From contig OZ250155.1 of assembly GCA_965237775.1 (NCBI GenBank), positions 558,001-622,000 of the forward strand: DNA of 64,000 nucleotides, in the 5' to 3' direction. A model generated the notes under the pieces. The model ran no database searches. It worked only from the letters and a program-made list of their open reading frames with translations, and was not told where the DNA came from. The translations under genes and the position numbers were made by a program. The DNA comes from CATOSP01 sp965237775. Its GTDB lineage: Bacteria > Chloroflexota > Dehalococcoidia > Lucifugimonadales > UBA3495. Of this stretch, positions 16,790 to 25,682 are shown piece after piece. How positions within the stretch are numbered: position 1 is the first letter of the stretch; each line of letters opens with the position of its first letter.

Positions 16790-19162
16790 TCAGTTTTCCG
16801 CGTCCGTCGCGCGGTCCCTGTTCTTGAAGTGGAAAAGCCACTTTTTGCCGCGGCTGCTGCGCGACTCGGGACGGTGGATGATGAACTCCTCGGCCAGAGC
16901 CTGCTGGTGGTTGCGCAGATACCGCCCCAGGGCCTCCGGCGACCCGATACCCAGACGCATCCCGAACTCCTTCGCGATGGCGTTCAGCTCGCTGAGCAGG
17001 GTGCTGGTGACCACCGGCCGGCCCTCATTGGATGCACCTTCGCCCCCCATCTCCATGCTGCCGGGAGGCGGCGGCTCCGAGCGTCCCAGCCAGATCTCCA
17101 GCGCCGACGCCACCGGGTCCTCCTCCACCGCGAACCGGTTCTGCGACGCTGTCAGATGGGTCAACGCCTCGTCCACGATCTTGCCCATCTCATCGCTGAG
17201 CCCCCGCCCTATCCACGTGGCGACCCGCGCAAAGTCGGCCATGCGTATGCTGGGGTCGACCGGCTCCACGCCCTCCAGAGGCGTGGCCAGGACCTTCTGC
17301 AGCATGCTCGCGTAGTCCGACAGGTACTGGCCGCGCAAACTGTCTATCTCCGCGAGGATCTTGTACTCGGGGGTGACCTCCTCCAGCTTCTTGAGCTTGA
17401 AGAGCAATGTCCTGGTCGCCACGTCCTCCCGGCGCAGGGAAGCCCTGGGCGTCCGCGTGGTCAGGGCCAACATGCAGGAGACCTCCGTCTCCAGCAGGTC
17501 CTCGTCCGTGTATTTCTTCCGGCCCGGGCGTTCCGCTCCGGTGGCAATCTGCGCTAGTGCGTCGGGGAGCCAGCGCACGGTCTCGTCCAAGTTGTCGTAG
17601 CAACGGAAGAAGCTGTGCTTGAGCGCCACCCAGAAATCTTTTTCTCCTTCGCTCTCCTTGCTCAGAGAGGAGACCTCGAACCTGGGCCCCACCAGGATGC
17701 GTCCCGCGTTCCGGAACAGGCTGGACTTCCCGCTGCCCGACGGACCCACCGCCGCGGCAACCACTTTCGTCGGCATGATGGACTCGAAGGCAAAGGAGAG
17801 CAGCCAGCACAGGAACAGGGCCTGCTGGTCCTGGACCCCAAGCTCGCTGTCCTCGTCGGTGAAGTTGGCCTGCTTGATGTACTGCTGATAGAGCAGCTGC
17901 TGGGGGCGCTCCGAGGGAGGGACGTAGGTCCATGGCTGGTGCTTCCACATGCGGCGAAAGAGCAGGGCGTCGGCGCCGTTGTCGCGGACCACTATGGCGT
18001 CGGCGGTGATCTTGAGGACGCGGCCATCGCCCATGTCCAGGAAGACGGCGTGCGAGTCCTCGTCGTAGTAGGAGAAGCGCCTGATGAGGGCCTCCCTGCC
18101 CCGCACCAGGGCTTCCCTGTAGAGGTGGTCCAGGAGATAGCCGTAGAGCTGGTCCCTGGAGTTGATGCTGAACTGTTCCCCGAGCAGGAGCCGCAGATTC
18201 AGGTCGTCTTCGGTCAGCAGCATCAGCTGCCGCGACTCCTGGTGGAAGAAATAACTCTCTTCCCCGGAATGGACGAAGTAGCCGGCTTCGTTCAGAATCC
18301 CGGTGATCTTGATCGCGTCGCCCAAGAGCGGCGAAACTTTCCAGTCAGGACGGCCGGCGTCTGCCGTTCCCTCGCCCTGGTCATCGTCCTGAGGCTCGAA
18401 CGGCAGGGCCCCGGCCAGCAGGTCTTGGAGGTCGTCCACCGTGTGGCCCTGGTCCAGGTAGTCACTGACGTCTCCCTTGTTCGGCAGGTCCGGGAGGTGG
18501 ATGATGCGGACTTCCTCGGCCTGGGCGTGGATGCCAGAGGCAACCTTCACGGTGTGGTCGATGCCCGCGGAGTCATTATCCGGGATTAACGCGACCTTGC
18601 GGCCGCGCAGCTCCCTGCTGTAAGCGCGCTTCCACTTGCCCGCACCCATCGGACACGTGGTGGCCACCAAGCCGAGGGACGCGAGACGGTCGGAGTCCTT
18701 CTCGCCCTCAACCAGCCACACCCACTGCTCTGAGTCTGCTCGTCTCAGTTCAGGCAGGCGGTAGAGGACGGTCCGCACTCCCTTGAGGTCCCATATCCAC
18801 TCGCCCGGGTGGCCAGGGTCAGGACGGCGTTGGCGGAAACTCTTGGGGCGGTACCGGACCACTTGGAAGAGCACCTTCCCGTCGGCCCCGTGGTAGTCGT
18901 AGGTCTGCTCGACCTCCTTGTGGGAAGGGGGCTTGTCCTGCGCTATGCCCCAAACCTCGGCCAGGGCCTTGGCGCCACCCTTGCCGCAGGCGGCGGAGAA
19001 GCACTTGACGATCCGTTTCTTGACGTTGATCTTGAGGCTGGGGTTGCCGCCCTCCCGGTCCGGGTGCCAGGGGCACCAGGCCTCCGCCTCATCGTTGCCG
19101 CTCCGGGGTTGCTTGACTACGTCGGGATGCCTGAGGAACTCCTCGAACCAGTCCATGGCCAT
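16790..19162 (-). CDS. CHC2-TOPRIM primase fused to a P-loop helicase
   Basis: About 790 aa. The N-terminal zinc finger is WCPWHPD...CFSAACGKGG (CHC2 type). The TOPRIM domain has WLVEGEKDSDRL and the acidic IPDNDSAG motif, typical of primases that use a sliding Toprim fold. The C-terminal half carries a Walker A, GPSGSGKSS, followed by a Walker B-like FRCYDNLDE, matching phage/plasmid primase-helicases. It probably primes and unwinds DNA for replication of the element. Start chosen at MAMDWFEEF with AGGAG 8 bases upstream; the ORF is open further upstream but through a terminator. The ATP-binding and TOPRIM residues look intact. Confidence 0.9.
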   Translation of the reverse strand: MAMDWFEEFLRHPDVVKQPRSGNDEAEAWCPWHPDREGGNPSLKINVKKRIVKCFSAACGKGGAKALAEVWGIAQDKPPSHKEVEQTYDYHGADGKVLFQVVRYRPKSFRQRRPDPGHPGEWIWDLKGVRTVLYRLPELRRADSEQWVWLVEGEKDSDRLASLGLVATTCPMGAGKWKRAYSRELRGRKVALIPDNDSAGIDHTVKVASGIHAQAEEVRIIHLPDLPNKGDVSDYLDQGHTVDDLQDLLAGALPFEPQDDDQGEGTADAGRPDWKVSPLLGDAIKITGILNEAGYFVHSGEESYFFHQESRQLMLLTEDDLNLRLLLGEQFSINSRDQLYGYLLDHLYREALVRGREALIRRFSYYDEDSHAVFLDMGDGRVLKITADAIVVRDNGADALLFRRMWKHQPWTYVPPSERPQQLLYQQYIKQANFTDEDSELGVQDQQALFLCWLLSFAFESIMPTKVVAAAVGPSGSGKSSLFRNAGRILVGPRFEVSSLSKESEGEKDFWVALKHSFFRCYDNLDETVRWLPDALAQIATGAERPGRKKYTDEDLLETEVSCMLALTTRTPRASLRREDVATRTLLFKLKKLEEVTPEYKILAEIDSLRGQYLSDYASMLQKVLATPLEGVEPVDPSIRMADFARVATWIGRGLSDEMGKIVDEALTHLTASQNRFAVEEDPVASALEIWLGRSEPPPPGSMEMGGEGASNEGRPVVTSTLLSELNAIAKEFGMRLGIGSPEALGRYLRNHQQALAEEFIIHRPESRSSRGKKWLFHFKNRDRATDAEN

Positions 19163-19204
19163 GGTCATCACTCCTGCCCATTTGGGGCGAGGGAACCGGG
19201 GCCA

Positions 19205-19245
19205 CGAAAAGAAAAACCCCGGCGTACTCATTCAGTACGCCGGGG
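19205..19245 (-). terminator. Strong intrinsic terminator
   Basis: Perfect 12-bp stem (CCCCGGCGTACT with AGTACGCCGGGG), 5-base loop, followed on the minus strand by TTTTTCTTTTC. It ends transcription of the excisionase-like gene before the primase, or acts as an attenuator in the primase leader. Confidence 0.8.
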
Positions 19246-19288
19246 ATATTACCTCAGAATGCCAAGGTTGTCAATCAGAGCGCTAAGG

Positions 19289-19753
19289 TTAATTGTCCGG
19301 TGTTTTTCTGGGTCTCCCTCCCTTGTCTCGCGGACCCGCGATGTACGCGACCAATTCATCTTCACGTACCAAGAGGTAGCCGCCGCCCCTCGCGGATGCC
19401 CTTAGACGACCGCGTAGTGTGATACGACCGAACTTGACCCAATTCTGTGCGGTTCGAGGCCTGAGCTTGTACTTCTTGACCGCAGACGGCAGGTCAATCA
19501 GCCCCGGAGGCAACTCGGCGTAGACCGTGTCCTGGTCGTCCTCCGGGAACGCGGGCAGGGTGTCCTGGTAGGCGACTTCGTGCTCGGTGACTTTCAATTC
19601 CAGCATAGATAGAAGCTTCCGAATCTCCTCCACTGGGATCCCAGACTCGAGGGCGTCCTCGATCGCGTCGCCGGCCTGAACCAATAGCTCCTGCGAAGCT
19701 CCGTTCTTCTGGGCCAGGGGCGGCGCGTCCTTCCTCGTATCCAACTCTACCAT
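19289..19753 (-). CDS. Excisionase-like helix-turn-helix protein
   Basis: About 154 aa. The N-terminal half is helical and acidic. The C-terminal half has LPSAVKKYKLRPRTAQNWVK then a basic strand and GGYLLVREDELVAYI, the pattern of Xis/MerR-type winged-helix excisionases. Start MVELDTRKD with GGGAG about 8 bases upstream; a start 12 codons earlier is possible. Likely a directionality factor or regulator of the replication block. Confidence 0.7.
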   Translation of the reverse strand: MVELDTRKDAPPLAQKNGASQELLVQAGDAIEDALESGIPVEEIRKLLSMLELKVTEHEVAYQDTLPAFPEDDQDTVYAELPPGLIDLPSAVKKYKLRPRTAQNWVKFGRITLRGRLRASARGGGYLLVREDELVAYIAGPRDKGGRPRKTPDN

Positions 19754-19901
19754 AGCGTGAATCTCCCAATAAACAAGCCCGCTCATCACCGGGGGCTGAA
19801 CTTACGCATCGCAGTGACCTAACGTGTAGGTTCCATCCGGAGGAGCACTCAGGACGGAATCGCGGGAGCCAGAACAACCTAGACTCGGACTTGCCTGTTC
19901 C

Positions 19902-20105
19902 CTAATACCAACCACGGGTCCGGCGACGTCGATTGGAGAACCATACCAACGTCACGAACGGCGCAGCTATCGCCGCTAGTCCGAAGGGCCACAATGGTTC
20001 GATGTCTACTCCGAACCCGAAGTAGGCGATAAGTCCAACGACGCCAGCCCAAGGTGCAAACGTTAGCATGTCCTTAAGATCCGATAGTTCCTTGGTGCGG
20101 GGCAT
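19902..20105 (-). CDS. Small two-TM membrane protein
   Basis: 67 aa: short charged start (MPRTKELSDLKD), two hydrophobic helices, then a basic end RRRRTRGWY. The GC content is lower than its neighbours. Unrecognised; a holin-like or anchoring role cannot be excluded. Confidence 0.5.
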   Translation of the reverse strand: MPRTKELSDLKDMLTFAPWAGVVGLIAYFGFGVDIEPLWPFGLAAIAAPFVTLVWFSNRRRRTRGWY

Positions 20106-20432
20106 TCCAGGCCTCCTTGCGTGGGGAAACGCGATTTGCTAGATTCAGCGTGTCCCGGTAAGGCATTTCAGGCCTCCGATCGGGGCGATTTGCTAGACCC
20201 CGCTCCGGTGACCTGGCCCGGGGCGGGGATTTTCCGTTCACCGCCTGGCAGCTAGTGCAAGACAACAAACATCCCCGCCAGGGCATGAGGCCCTACCGGC
20301 GGGGAACGCGTGTCGAAAGGGCGAGGCGACCTGGGAAGAGGACACAGGGGGCCGGGGAACGGCAAACGCCGCGGTGCTGGAAGCCTGTTGTTCGAGCATC
20401 CCGTGCCTCCTTGCCTCACGGCCGGAGTCCGG

Positions 20433-20506
20433 TGGCGACGCTTCTACCCTTCCGGCGAGTCAGCGTTTATGAAGCGCCCGCTCTGCCGCTGAGCTACGTT
20501 GCCGCC
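20433..20506 (-). pseudogene. Degenerate tRNA-Met-like sequence
   Basis: Right length for a tRNA (74 bases with an A and CC following). The acceptor stem GGCGGC pairs with GTCGCC, a D arm with AGCTC/GAGC is present, and the anticodon loop would read CAT. The anticodon stem is imperfect and the T arm is destroyed (no TTCRANTC loop). Probably a decayed tRNA, perhaps remodelled by integration. Confidence 0.35.
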
Positions 20507-20567
20507 TAGGAGCGCCCCGGCCAGCCGCCTTGGACACTTCACCGATCAAACTTGTTCTAGTCCAGTA

Positions 20568-20644
20568 TGGTGGGCGGCAGTGGACTCGAACCACTGACCT
20601 CTTGCGTGTCGAGCAAGTACTCTAACCAGCTGAGCTAGCCGCCC
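20568..20644 (-). tRNA. tRNA-Val (GAC)
   Basis: Clover-leaf readable by eye: acceptor GGGCGGC with GCCGCCC, D arm with GGTTAG, anticodon stem CTTGC/GCAAG, loop TCGACAC (anticodon GAC; position 33 is C rather than the usual T), T arm AGTGG-TTCGAGT-CCACT, then discriminator A and an encoded CCA. It lies 79 bases from the IS66 and about 1.6 kb from an integrase gene, so it may be the original attachment site, but I see no second copy of its 3' end in the window. Confidence 0.85.
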
Positions 20645-20722
20645 ACGAGAGGGGGTTTTCGATGTGGAAACTGACTCATCTTACCCTGTTTGCAAACCGG
20701 CAGCAACAACGCACGGTCACCG

Positions 20723-22154
20723 GTAACTGTTCAGAGTTGAGGGGATGGATTAGTTAAAACTTGCTTGGGAAGTTCGGTGCGTCGGGTCGTCGGTTATGTT
20801 AAATCAGGAGGATGGAGAACAAGGTAGACCTGAGGACGGCCAGCCGGGAGGCGCTGTTGGCGGTGATTGCGCGGCAGCAGGCGGTCATCGACGAGTTGCA
20901 GCGGCGGATAGCGGCGTTGGAAGGGGGTCTCAAGGGCAAAGGGCGGCCCGGAATGCCGGGCAACAAACCGGGTGCAAAGTCAGAGCCGGCCGAGAAGAAG
21001 GAGCCAAGAAAGCCCCGGCCCCACGGCTTTAGCCGTCGGCGCACGGTGGCGGCTCACCAGGTGGAACATGTCTTGGACTCCTGTCCGGAGTGTGGCACCG
21101 GGTTGGTTGGGGGTTGGCCGCAGCGGACTCGGGAAGTCATCGATATCCCAGTGGCTCCGGTGGAGGTCACGGAGCACGTTTTCGTGACCCGGGTCTGCCC
21201 AGTATGTGAACGGCGCCGGACCCCCAAGACGGACTTGGGCGGTGGGGTAATCGGTCGGGGACGGTTGGGAGCCAACTTGGTCTCATTGATCGCTGGCCTG
21301 CGGGAAGAGGGCCGGTTGCCCCTTCGGACCATCCAATGGTATCTGGAGACCGTCCACCAGTTGCGCTTGAGCGTTGGGGGAATCACCCAGGTCCTCCACG
21401 GCGTGGCCCGGCAAGCCCAACCGGCGGTGGCCGAGGTGCTGGAACTAGTCCGGACCAGCCAGGTGGTGCACGCCGACGAGACCGGCTGGCGCCAGGAGGG
21501 GGCCAATGGCTATGTCTGGACCTTCTCCACTCCCACTGAGCGGTACTTCCTGCGCCGAGGCCGGAATAAGGAGGTGGTGGACGAGGCGCTGGGGGAGTCC
21601 TTCAGCGGGGTGTTGGTCAGCGATTTCTACGCTGCCTATAACCACTACCCTGGCCTGAAGCAGCGGTGTTGGGCTCATCTGCTCCGGGACATCCATGACC
21701 TGAAGGCCCTCTACCCAGCAGACGCCAAGCTGGCCGGATGGGCGGCGGCAGTGCATGACCTCTACGCCCAGGCCAAGCGGTTCTCCCATCCTCAGGCAAG
21801 GAAACGCCGTCAGGCCCAACTGGAGTTGGAGCGGAAATTGTTGGCCTGCTGCCGACCCTTCCTTGATGACCCAGGGGCAGTCCAGGCCAAGCTCTGCCGG
21901 CGCATCCAGCGCTTCATCAAGGAGTTGTTCGTATTCGTAGCCGAACCGGCCGTCCCCTCGGAGAACAACGCCGCCGAGAGGAGCCTTCGTCACCTGGTGA
22001 CCAGCCGCAAGATCAGCGGCGGCACCCGCTCAACCCAGGGCACCAACACCAAGATGGCTCTCGCTTCCCTCTTCGGTACCTGGCGCGCCCGAGGATTGAA
22101 TCCCCTCACCGCATGCCGCCAGTTGCTCACTTCCCCTCAACTCTGAACACTTAC
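20723..22154 (+). mobile_element. IS66-family insertion sequence, intact, 8-bp target duplication
   Basis: Terminal inverted repeats of at least 20 bp: GTAACTGTTCAGAGTTGAGG on the left and, read inward from the right, GTAAGTGTTCAGAGTTGAGG. Both sides carry GGTCACCG (20715-20722 and 22155-22162), the 8-bp duplication typical of IS66. One transposase gene only. Clean ends suggest recent insertion. Confidence 0.92.
20812..22146 (+). CDS. IS66-family transposase (TnpC-like)
   Basis: 444 aa. An N-terminal coiled coil with a GKPGRPG-like linker (RPGMPGNKPGAK) is followed by a zinc finger (CPECG...CPVCERR), the catalytic HADETGWR motif, LVSDFYAAYNHY with the second Asp, a CWAHLLRDI block, and the Glu-bearing NNAAERSLR. 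All three catalytic regions look intact. It stops just inside the right terminal repeat. AGGAGG is directly next to the ATG, so the exact start is uncertain. No separate TnpA/TnpB genes are present. Confidence 0.93.
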   Translation: MENKVDLRTASREALLAVIARQQAVIDELQRRIAALEGGLKGKGRPGMPGNKPGAKSEPAEKKEPRKPRPHGFSRRRTVAAHQVEHVLDSCPECGTGLVGGWPQRTREVIDIPVAPVEVTEHVFVTRVCPVCERRRTPKTDLGGGVIGRGRLGANLVSLIAGLREEGRLPLRTIQWYLETVHQLRLSVGGITQVLHGVARQAQPAVAEVLELVRTSQVVHADETGWRQEGANGYVWTFSTPTERYFLRRGRNKEVVDEALGESFSGVLVSDFYAAYNHYPGLKQRCWAHLLRDIHDLKALYPADAKLAGWAAAVHDLYAQAKRFSHPQARKRRQAQLELERKLLACCRPFLDDPGAVQAKLCRRIQRFIKELFVFVAEPAVPSENNAAERSLRHLVTSRKISGGTRSTQGTNTKMALASLFGTWRARGLNPLTACRQLLTSPQL

Positions 22155-22279
22155 GGTCACCGGCTTTCTCCCTCTGCGGAGGGCTCATGGTTCAAGACTG
22201 CAGAACTCGCTCGGCGCGTCGAATGCAGTATCCGCAGGTTCTCCCTACAATCTCCGAATCTTGAATTCGGAGGTGTCCG

Positions 22280-23107
22280 TTGAAAACGTCCAAGGCTGTG
22301 TCTGAATACCTTGTGGAGTGTGTGGCGCGGGGCTTGGCGGAATCGACCATCGAACAATACCGGTGGGCGCTGGGGCGGATGGTAGCTAATTGCGGGGGGA
22401 TCCCGAGGACCGGGAAGCGCCTTTTGGTCGCGTGGGGCGGTAGTTCGCTGTCATTGGAGAGCCGGAAGGACCTGCGGAAGTGCTGGCGCACATTTTTCAA
22501 CTGGTACGGGCGAAATTACCCCAACCGTACCAACCCGGTAGATGAGCTAGACAATTTGCCCAGGAAACAGAAATTGCCCAGGGTACTCACGTCCCAAGAG
22601 GTGCGCCGCCTCCTCGCGGTAGCAGACAGCGAAAGGGACCACACCATGGTCTTACTGGTTATGGACTGTGGGTTACGCCTGGGGGAGCTGTCGGCCTTGC
22701 GGTGGACGGATGTAAGGGACGACCACCTGGTGCTCAACGGGAAAGTGGGTGACAGGTTGGTGCCCATTAGCCAGGTAATGCGCGGTGAGCTGGAAGGGCA
22801 GGGCGACGGGTATCATGTCTGGATGGGACGCCGAGGCCCCTTAACCCGGTCGGGTATCAAAATGGTCTTTCGGAGGCTGTTTGACCGGGCCAACATCGGC
22901 ACGCGAAAGGCGGGACCTCACTGCCTCCGCCACACGTTCGCCACGGCCTATATCGCTGCCGGGGGGAACCTCGCGGCTCTACAGGCCATCATGGGCCATA
23001 GGAAGCTGGCGACCACCCAGCGGTACATCACCCTCGCACAGACCCAGGTGTGCGCCGACCATGCAAGGTTTTCGCCCATCGCCACGATGGGCTTGCTTCG
23101 CGAGTGA
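22280..23107 (+). CDS. Tyrosine recombinase/integrase
   Basis: 275 aa. A SAM-like N-terminal core-binding domain (about residues 1-90) is followed by a catalytic domain with Arg133 in CGLRLGEL, Lys155 in the beta turn, His214-x-x-Arg217 (HCLRHTF), His240 (GHRK) and Tyr249 (TTQRYI), all present. A TTG start is supported by CGGAGGTG 5 bases upstream. It lies next to the tRNA-Val region, from which it is separated by the IS66. Likely the integrase of the element or of an adjacent integrated unit. Confidence 0.9.
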   Translation: MKTSKAVSEYLVECVARGLAESTIEQYRWALGRMVANCGGIPRTGKRLLVAWGGSSLSLESRKDLRKCWRTFFNWYGRNYPNRTNPVDELDNLPRKQKLPRVLTSQEVRRLLAVADSERDHTMVLLVMDCGLRLGELSALRWTDVRDDHLVLNGKVGDRLVPISQVMRGELEGQGDGYHVWMGRRGPLTRSGIKMVFRRLFDRANIGTRKAGPHCLRHTFATAYIAAGGNLAALQAIMGHRKLATTQRYITLAQTQVCADHARFSPIATMGLLRE

Positions 23108-23109
23108 AC

Positions 23110-23520
23110 TTAGCTTCCGAACGGCCACCACCAGCGGCGGCGGTCTGCTGAAGCTCCCGGCAGCGCCCGCGCTGCGAGTGAATCCGCAATCTGGTGAGCG
23201 GCGTGAAGCTCTTGGAGGAGCTGTTGGATCACTGCGTCAGATTCGACTTGCCGCTCTTTGCGGTCCTCCAGGTCCGTTTAGAGGCTCTGAATCTGTCGGC
23301 GGAGAAGGACTATTTCAGTCTCAGGTGCTCCATCACCTGATGCACCGTCTTTGCCATCCGGTGACCCATCAGGTCCATCAACTATGACCCAGACTTTGCC
23401 GCGTGGGGAATCACGCTCGGTCTTCAATTCTTGGCTGGCTATCCATCGACCAATCGTAGAGACCGACACCCCAAAGTAGGCCGCCGCATCAACTTTACTC
23501 AACCGGCTCACCACACACAC
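23110..23520 (-). pseudogene. Helix-turn-helix/coiled-coil protein with in-frame stop
   Basis: Codons 1-80 encode SKVDAAAYFGVSVSTIGRWI, a MerR/excisionase-type DNA-binding helix-turn-helix, followed by an acidic linker and the start of a coiled coil (EIVLLRRQIQSL). A TAA follows, after which the same frame stays open and spells DLEDRKERQVESDAVIQQLL and an end RRRWWPFGS. The end resembles other phage-type proteins with a Trp-rich tail (compare 60355-60759). Either a nonsense mutant or a truncated functional 80-aa protein. It is convergent with the integrase. Confidence 0.6.
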
Positions 23521-23827
23521 CTCAGTAGGTCTATCACTGGTTTTCCAATGACTATGGCATGTGGGCGAGTAATGACAAACGACTTGAAAACTGCGAAGCG
23601 CTGGCTCGCGAGTAACGTAGGTGCTTCAACCACCCGGGCTAGCCGCGCAACGCGGAGAGTGATTAACCCTTCGCCCGACATCCCACTACTGGGAAACGAG
23701 TGACCGGGGCCACCCAAAGGCATTCGGGCAAAGGGTTCCCATGATTGTTGTGATAATATAGGAGCGTCGAGCAGGTATACTTAGCCTGCGAAGGTAGGAT
23801 CAGACATCTTCGGACGGGAGGTGCTCA
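23521..23827. other. Non-coding spacer
   Basis: About 300 bases with no gene I can support. It contains AT-rich stretches (TTGTTGTGATAATATAGG near 23745) that could hold a promoter for the small membrane gene that follows. Confidence 0.35.
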
Positions 23828-24049
23828 ATGAGAAACGTTGGCAGACAATCCAGGCGTTGTTGGGCAGGATTCCTTTATTTTTCCGGGTTCTTGCTGCTGA
23901 TTGCCCTTTGCACATTGGGGTACGAGGCCGTCACCGGCGAAACGACTCTCGGTCTCAAAGAAGCAGTCCTTACCCCTGTTGTCGTGGGCATTTCAGTCGT
24001 GATGATCCGACGGGCACACGGCAAATGGAACGACAACCAAGACTCGTAA
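23828..24049 (+). CDS. Small two-TM protein
   Basis: 73 aa, basic start, two hydrophobic helices (FLYFSGFLLLIALCTLGY and a later VLTPVVVGISVVMI), charged end. GGGAGG lies 6 bases before ATG. Unknown family. Confidence 0.6.
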   Translation: MRNVGRQSRRCWAGFLYFSGFLLLIALCTLGYEAVTGETTLGLKEAVLTPVVVGISVVMIRRAHGKWNDNQDS

Positions 24050-24242
24050 GGGGGGAATCGAGGAGCAGCTTGGGCGGCAGTTGTGGTAACTTTCTTCGCC
24101 TAGAAGCTAACTGGGGATTGCGCTAAGTACTCAGCCGTCCACGCACCTTCATGTCACCGCGGCAGTCCTTGCTTAGATATTGACGCTCATGTCTATAATG
24201 TGCCCGTGTCGAACGTTACCCAATTTGCCGACAGGGTGAGCA

Positions 24243-24998
24243 ATGAATCCACGTTATGAGAACCCACCGCTCAGGGAAGCTGTCTGCGAATTTCGCTTTG
24301 AGTCAGATTCACCCTGGGACTTAGCCGTGCCTGGCCTCATCTATTCCGAGCTTAGCAATGACTTCCCGCAGCGATTACCTAGTCGGAATCCGGTCTTTTC
24401 AGCCAGTATCGCGGTAGGACCACAAGGTGCAACCCAACAGGTTCAACCAGTCGATGAACTACGGTTCTGGCGGGACGACGGCACGGGGGCCATTGTCCTA
24501 AGGCCCAATTTACTGTCAGTGACTCATTACCGTCCATACCCGTCTTGGGACCAGTACCTACCAATCATCAAGCAGGTTCTCGGCGTGTATAGAGAGGTCG
24601 GTCATCCGACGGGAATCGAGCGAATTGGTCTAAGATATATCAACGAAATCATACTCCAATCCGATACTGGAGAAGTCGAACTGGGCGATTATCTTGACTT
24701 TAGTCCTTTTTTGGGGAGCGAATTACCGCAGACCTACTTCTCCTTCATTGTAGGAGTGCAGTACTCTTTCAATTCGGAAAGAGACGTCCTCCGACTCCAA
24801 ATGACGCCAGAGCATAGTGACCAACCCAACGCGTTACGCGTCATATTGGACTTGGACTATTTCTTGACTCAACCGGGAACCGTGTCATTTGATGATGCGA
24901 TTGGATGGGTCGATGAGGCCCACCATCACATTCAACACACGTTCGAGGGTTGCTTGAAAGACGAACTCAGACACCAGTTTACTCAGGCAGGTGGATAA
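24243..24998 (+). CDS. TIGR04255-family protein
   Basis: 251 aa. The opening YENPPLREAVCEFRFE and the IERIGLRYINEI block match my recollection of the sporadically distributed TIGR04255 family (NPP-x-x-EAV-x-EF-x-F near the N-terminus; RIGLRYIN in the middle). No enzymatic motif seen. First gene of a three-gene cassette with tight spacing. The cassette is AT-richer than the element, suggesting horizontal arrival. The role is unknown; its patchy distribution would fit an accessory (defence or addiction) function, which is inference. Confidence 0.75.
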   Translation: MNPRYENPPLREAVCEFRFESDSPWDLAVPGLIYSELSNDFPQRLPSRNPVFSASIAVGPQGATQQVQPVDELRFWRDDGTGAIVLRPNLLSVTHYRPYPSWDQYLPIIKQVLGVYREVGHPTGIERIGLRYINEIILQSDTGEVELGDYLDFSPFLGSELPQTYFSFIVGVQYSFNSERDVLRLQMTPEHSDQPNALRVILDLDYFLTQPGTVSFDDAIGWVDEAHHHIQHTFEGCLKDELRHQFTQAGG

Positions 24999-25673
24999 GT
25001 GGGTCAATTGGTTAGACCTCTTGAAGCAAGGGCGAGCCGTTCCTTGGTGCCTGATCCCTGGCGCGATGGGTCAAACTATTTCCAACCCGATAACCCAACA
25101 GCTCAAGCTACGCTTGGGGTCCCGGAGAAGGTCTCTGCTGACACGTGGTATTGGTCGGGAGGGTCTAATACCGGTATTTCCGCCGACCTAGCCAGTTTTT
25201 TTCTCCGCGCCTCTTTACGCAGGGCAACCGGAAAACTCTATCGGTCAGAGGGAACCGGGGTCCGACCACGCCCAACTCAATCGAGCGGGTTGGAGGCATC
25301 AGCGCTGTTGAACCCTGGGTGGGCTCAACGATTAGACCGACTTCGCAAATTGGAAGTTGATTGGGATGGATACGGGGCTCCTGTCATTTCTCAAGACTCT
25401 ATAAACGAATGCGTCAAACTATTGGTTCAAGTGAATCAGATTAGCGAACCACAATCGAAGCAGCCATTTATCGCGCCCTTGTCAGACGGGGGATTGGAGT
25501 TGGAGTGGGAAACTTCCCACGGAAACGAACTCATGATCGTTGTGCATCCGGGAGGCGCGCCCGTAGAGTACTTACTGACGACATTAGACTTGGCTGGTAA
25601 TGAGCTTGAACTTGAAGGAAATATTCCTGGAGACTCTAGCATAGAAGACCTTCTGAAAGCATTAATGGGTTAA
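24999..25673 (+). CDS. Cassette protein with WDGYGA and DGGLELEW motifs
   Basis: 224 aa, GTG start directly after the previous stop (TAAGTG). The second half has KLEVDWDGYGAPVISQDSIN, then IAPLSDGGLELEWE and a beta-rich end, a domain I have seen next to TIGR04255-like genes, though I know no function. The first half is poorly structured and may be a variable linker. Confidence 0.6.
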   Translation: MGQLVRPLEARASRSLVPDPWRDGSNYFQPDNPTAQATLGVPEKVSADTWYWSGGSNTGISADLASFFLRASLRRATGKLYRSEGTGVRPRPTQSSGLEASALLNPGWAQRLDRLRKLEVDWDGYGAPVISQDSINECVKLLVQVNQISEPQSKQPFIAPLSDGGLELEWETSHGNELMIVVHPGGAPVEYLLTTLDLAGNELELEGNIPGDSSIEDLLKALMG

Positions 25674-25682
25674 GTCATCCAG

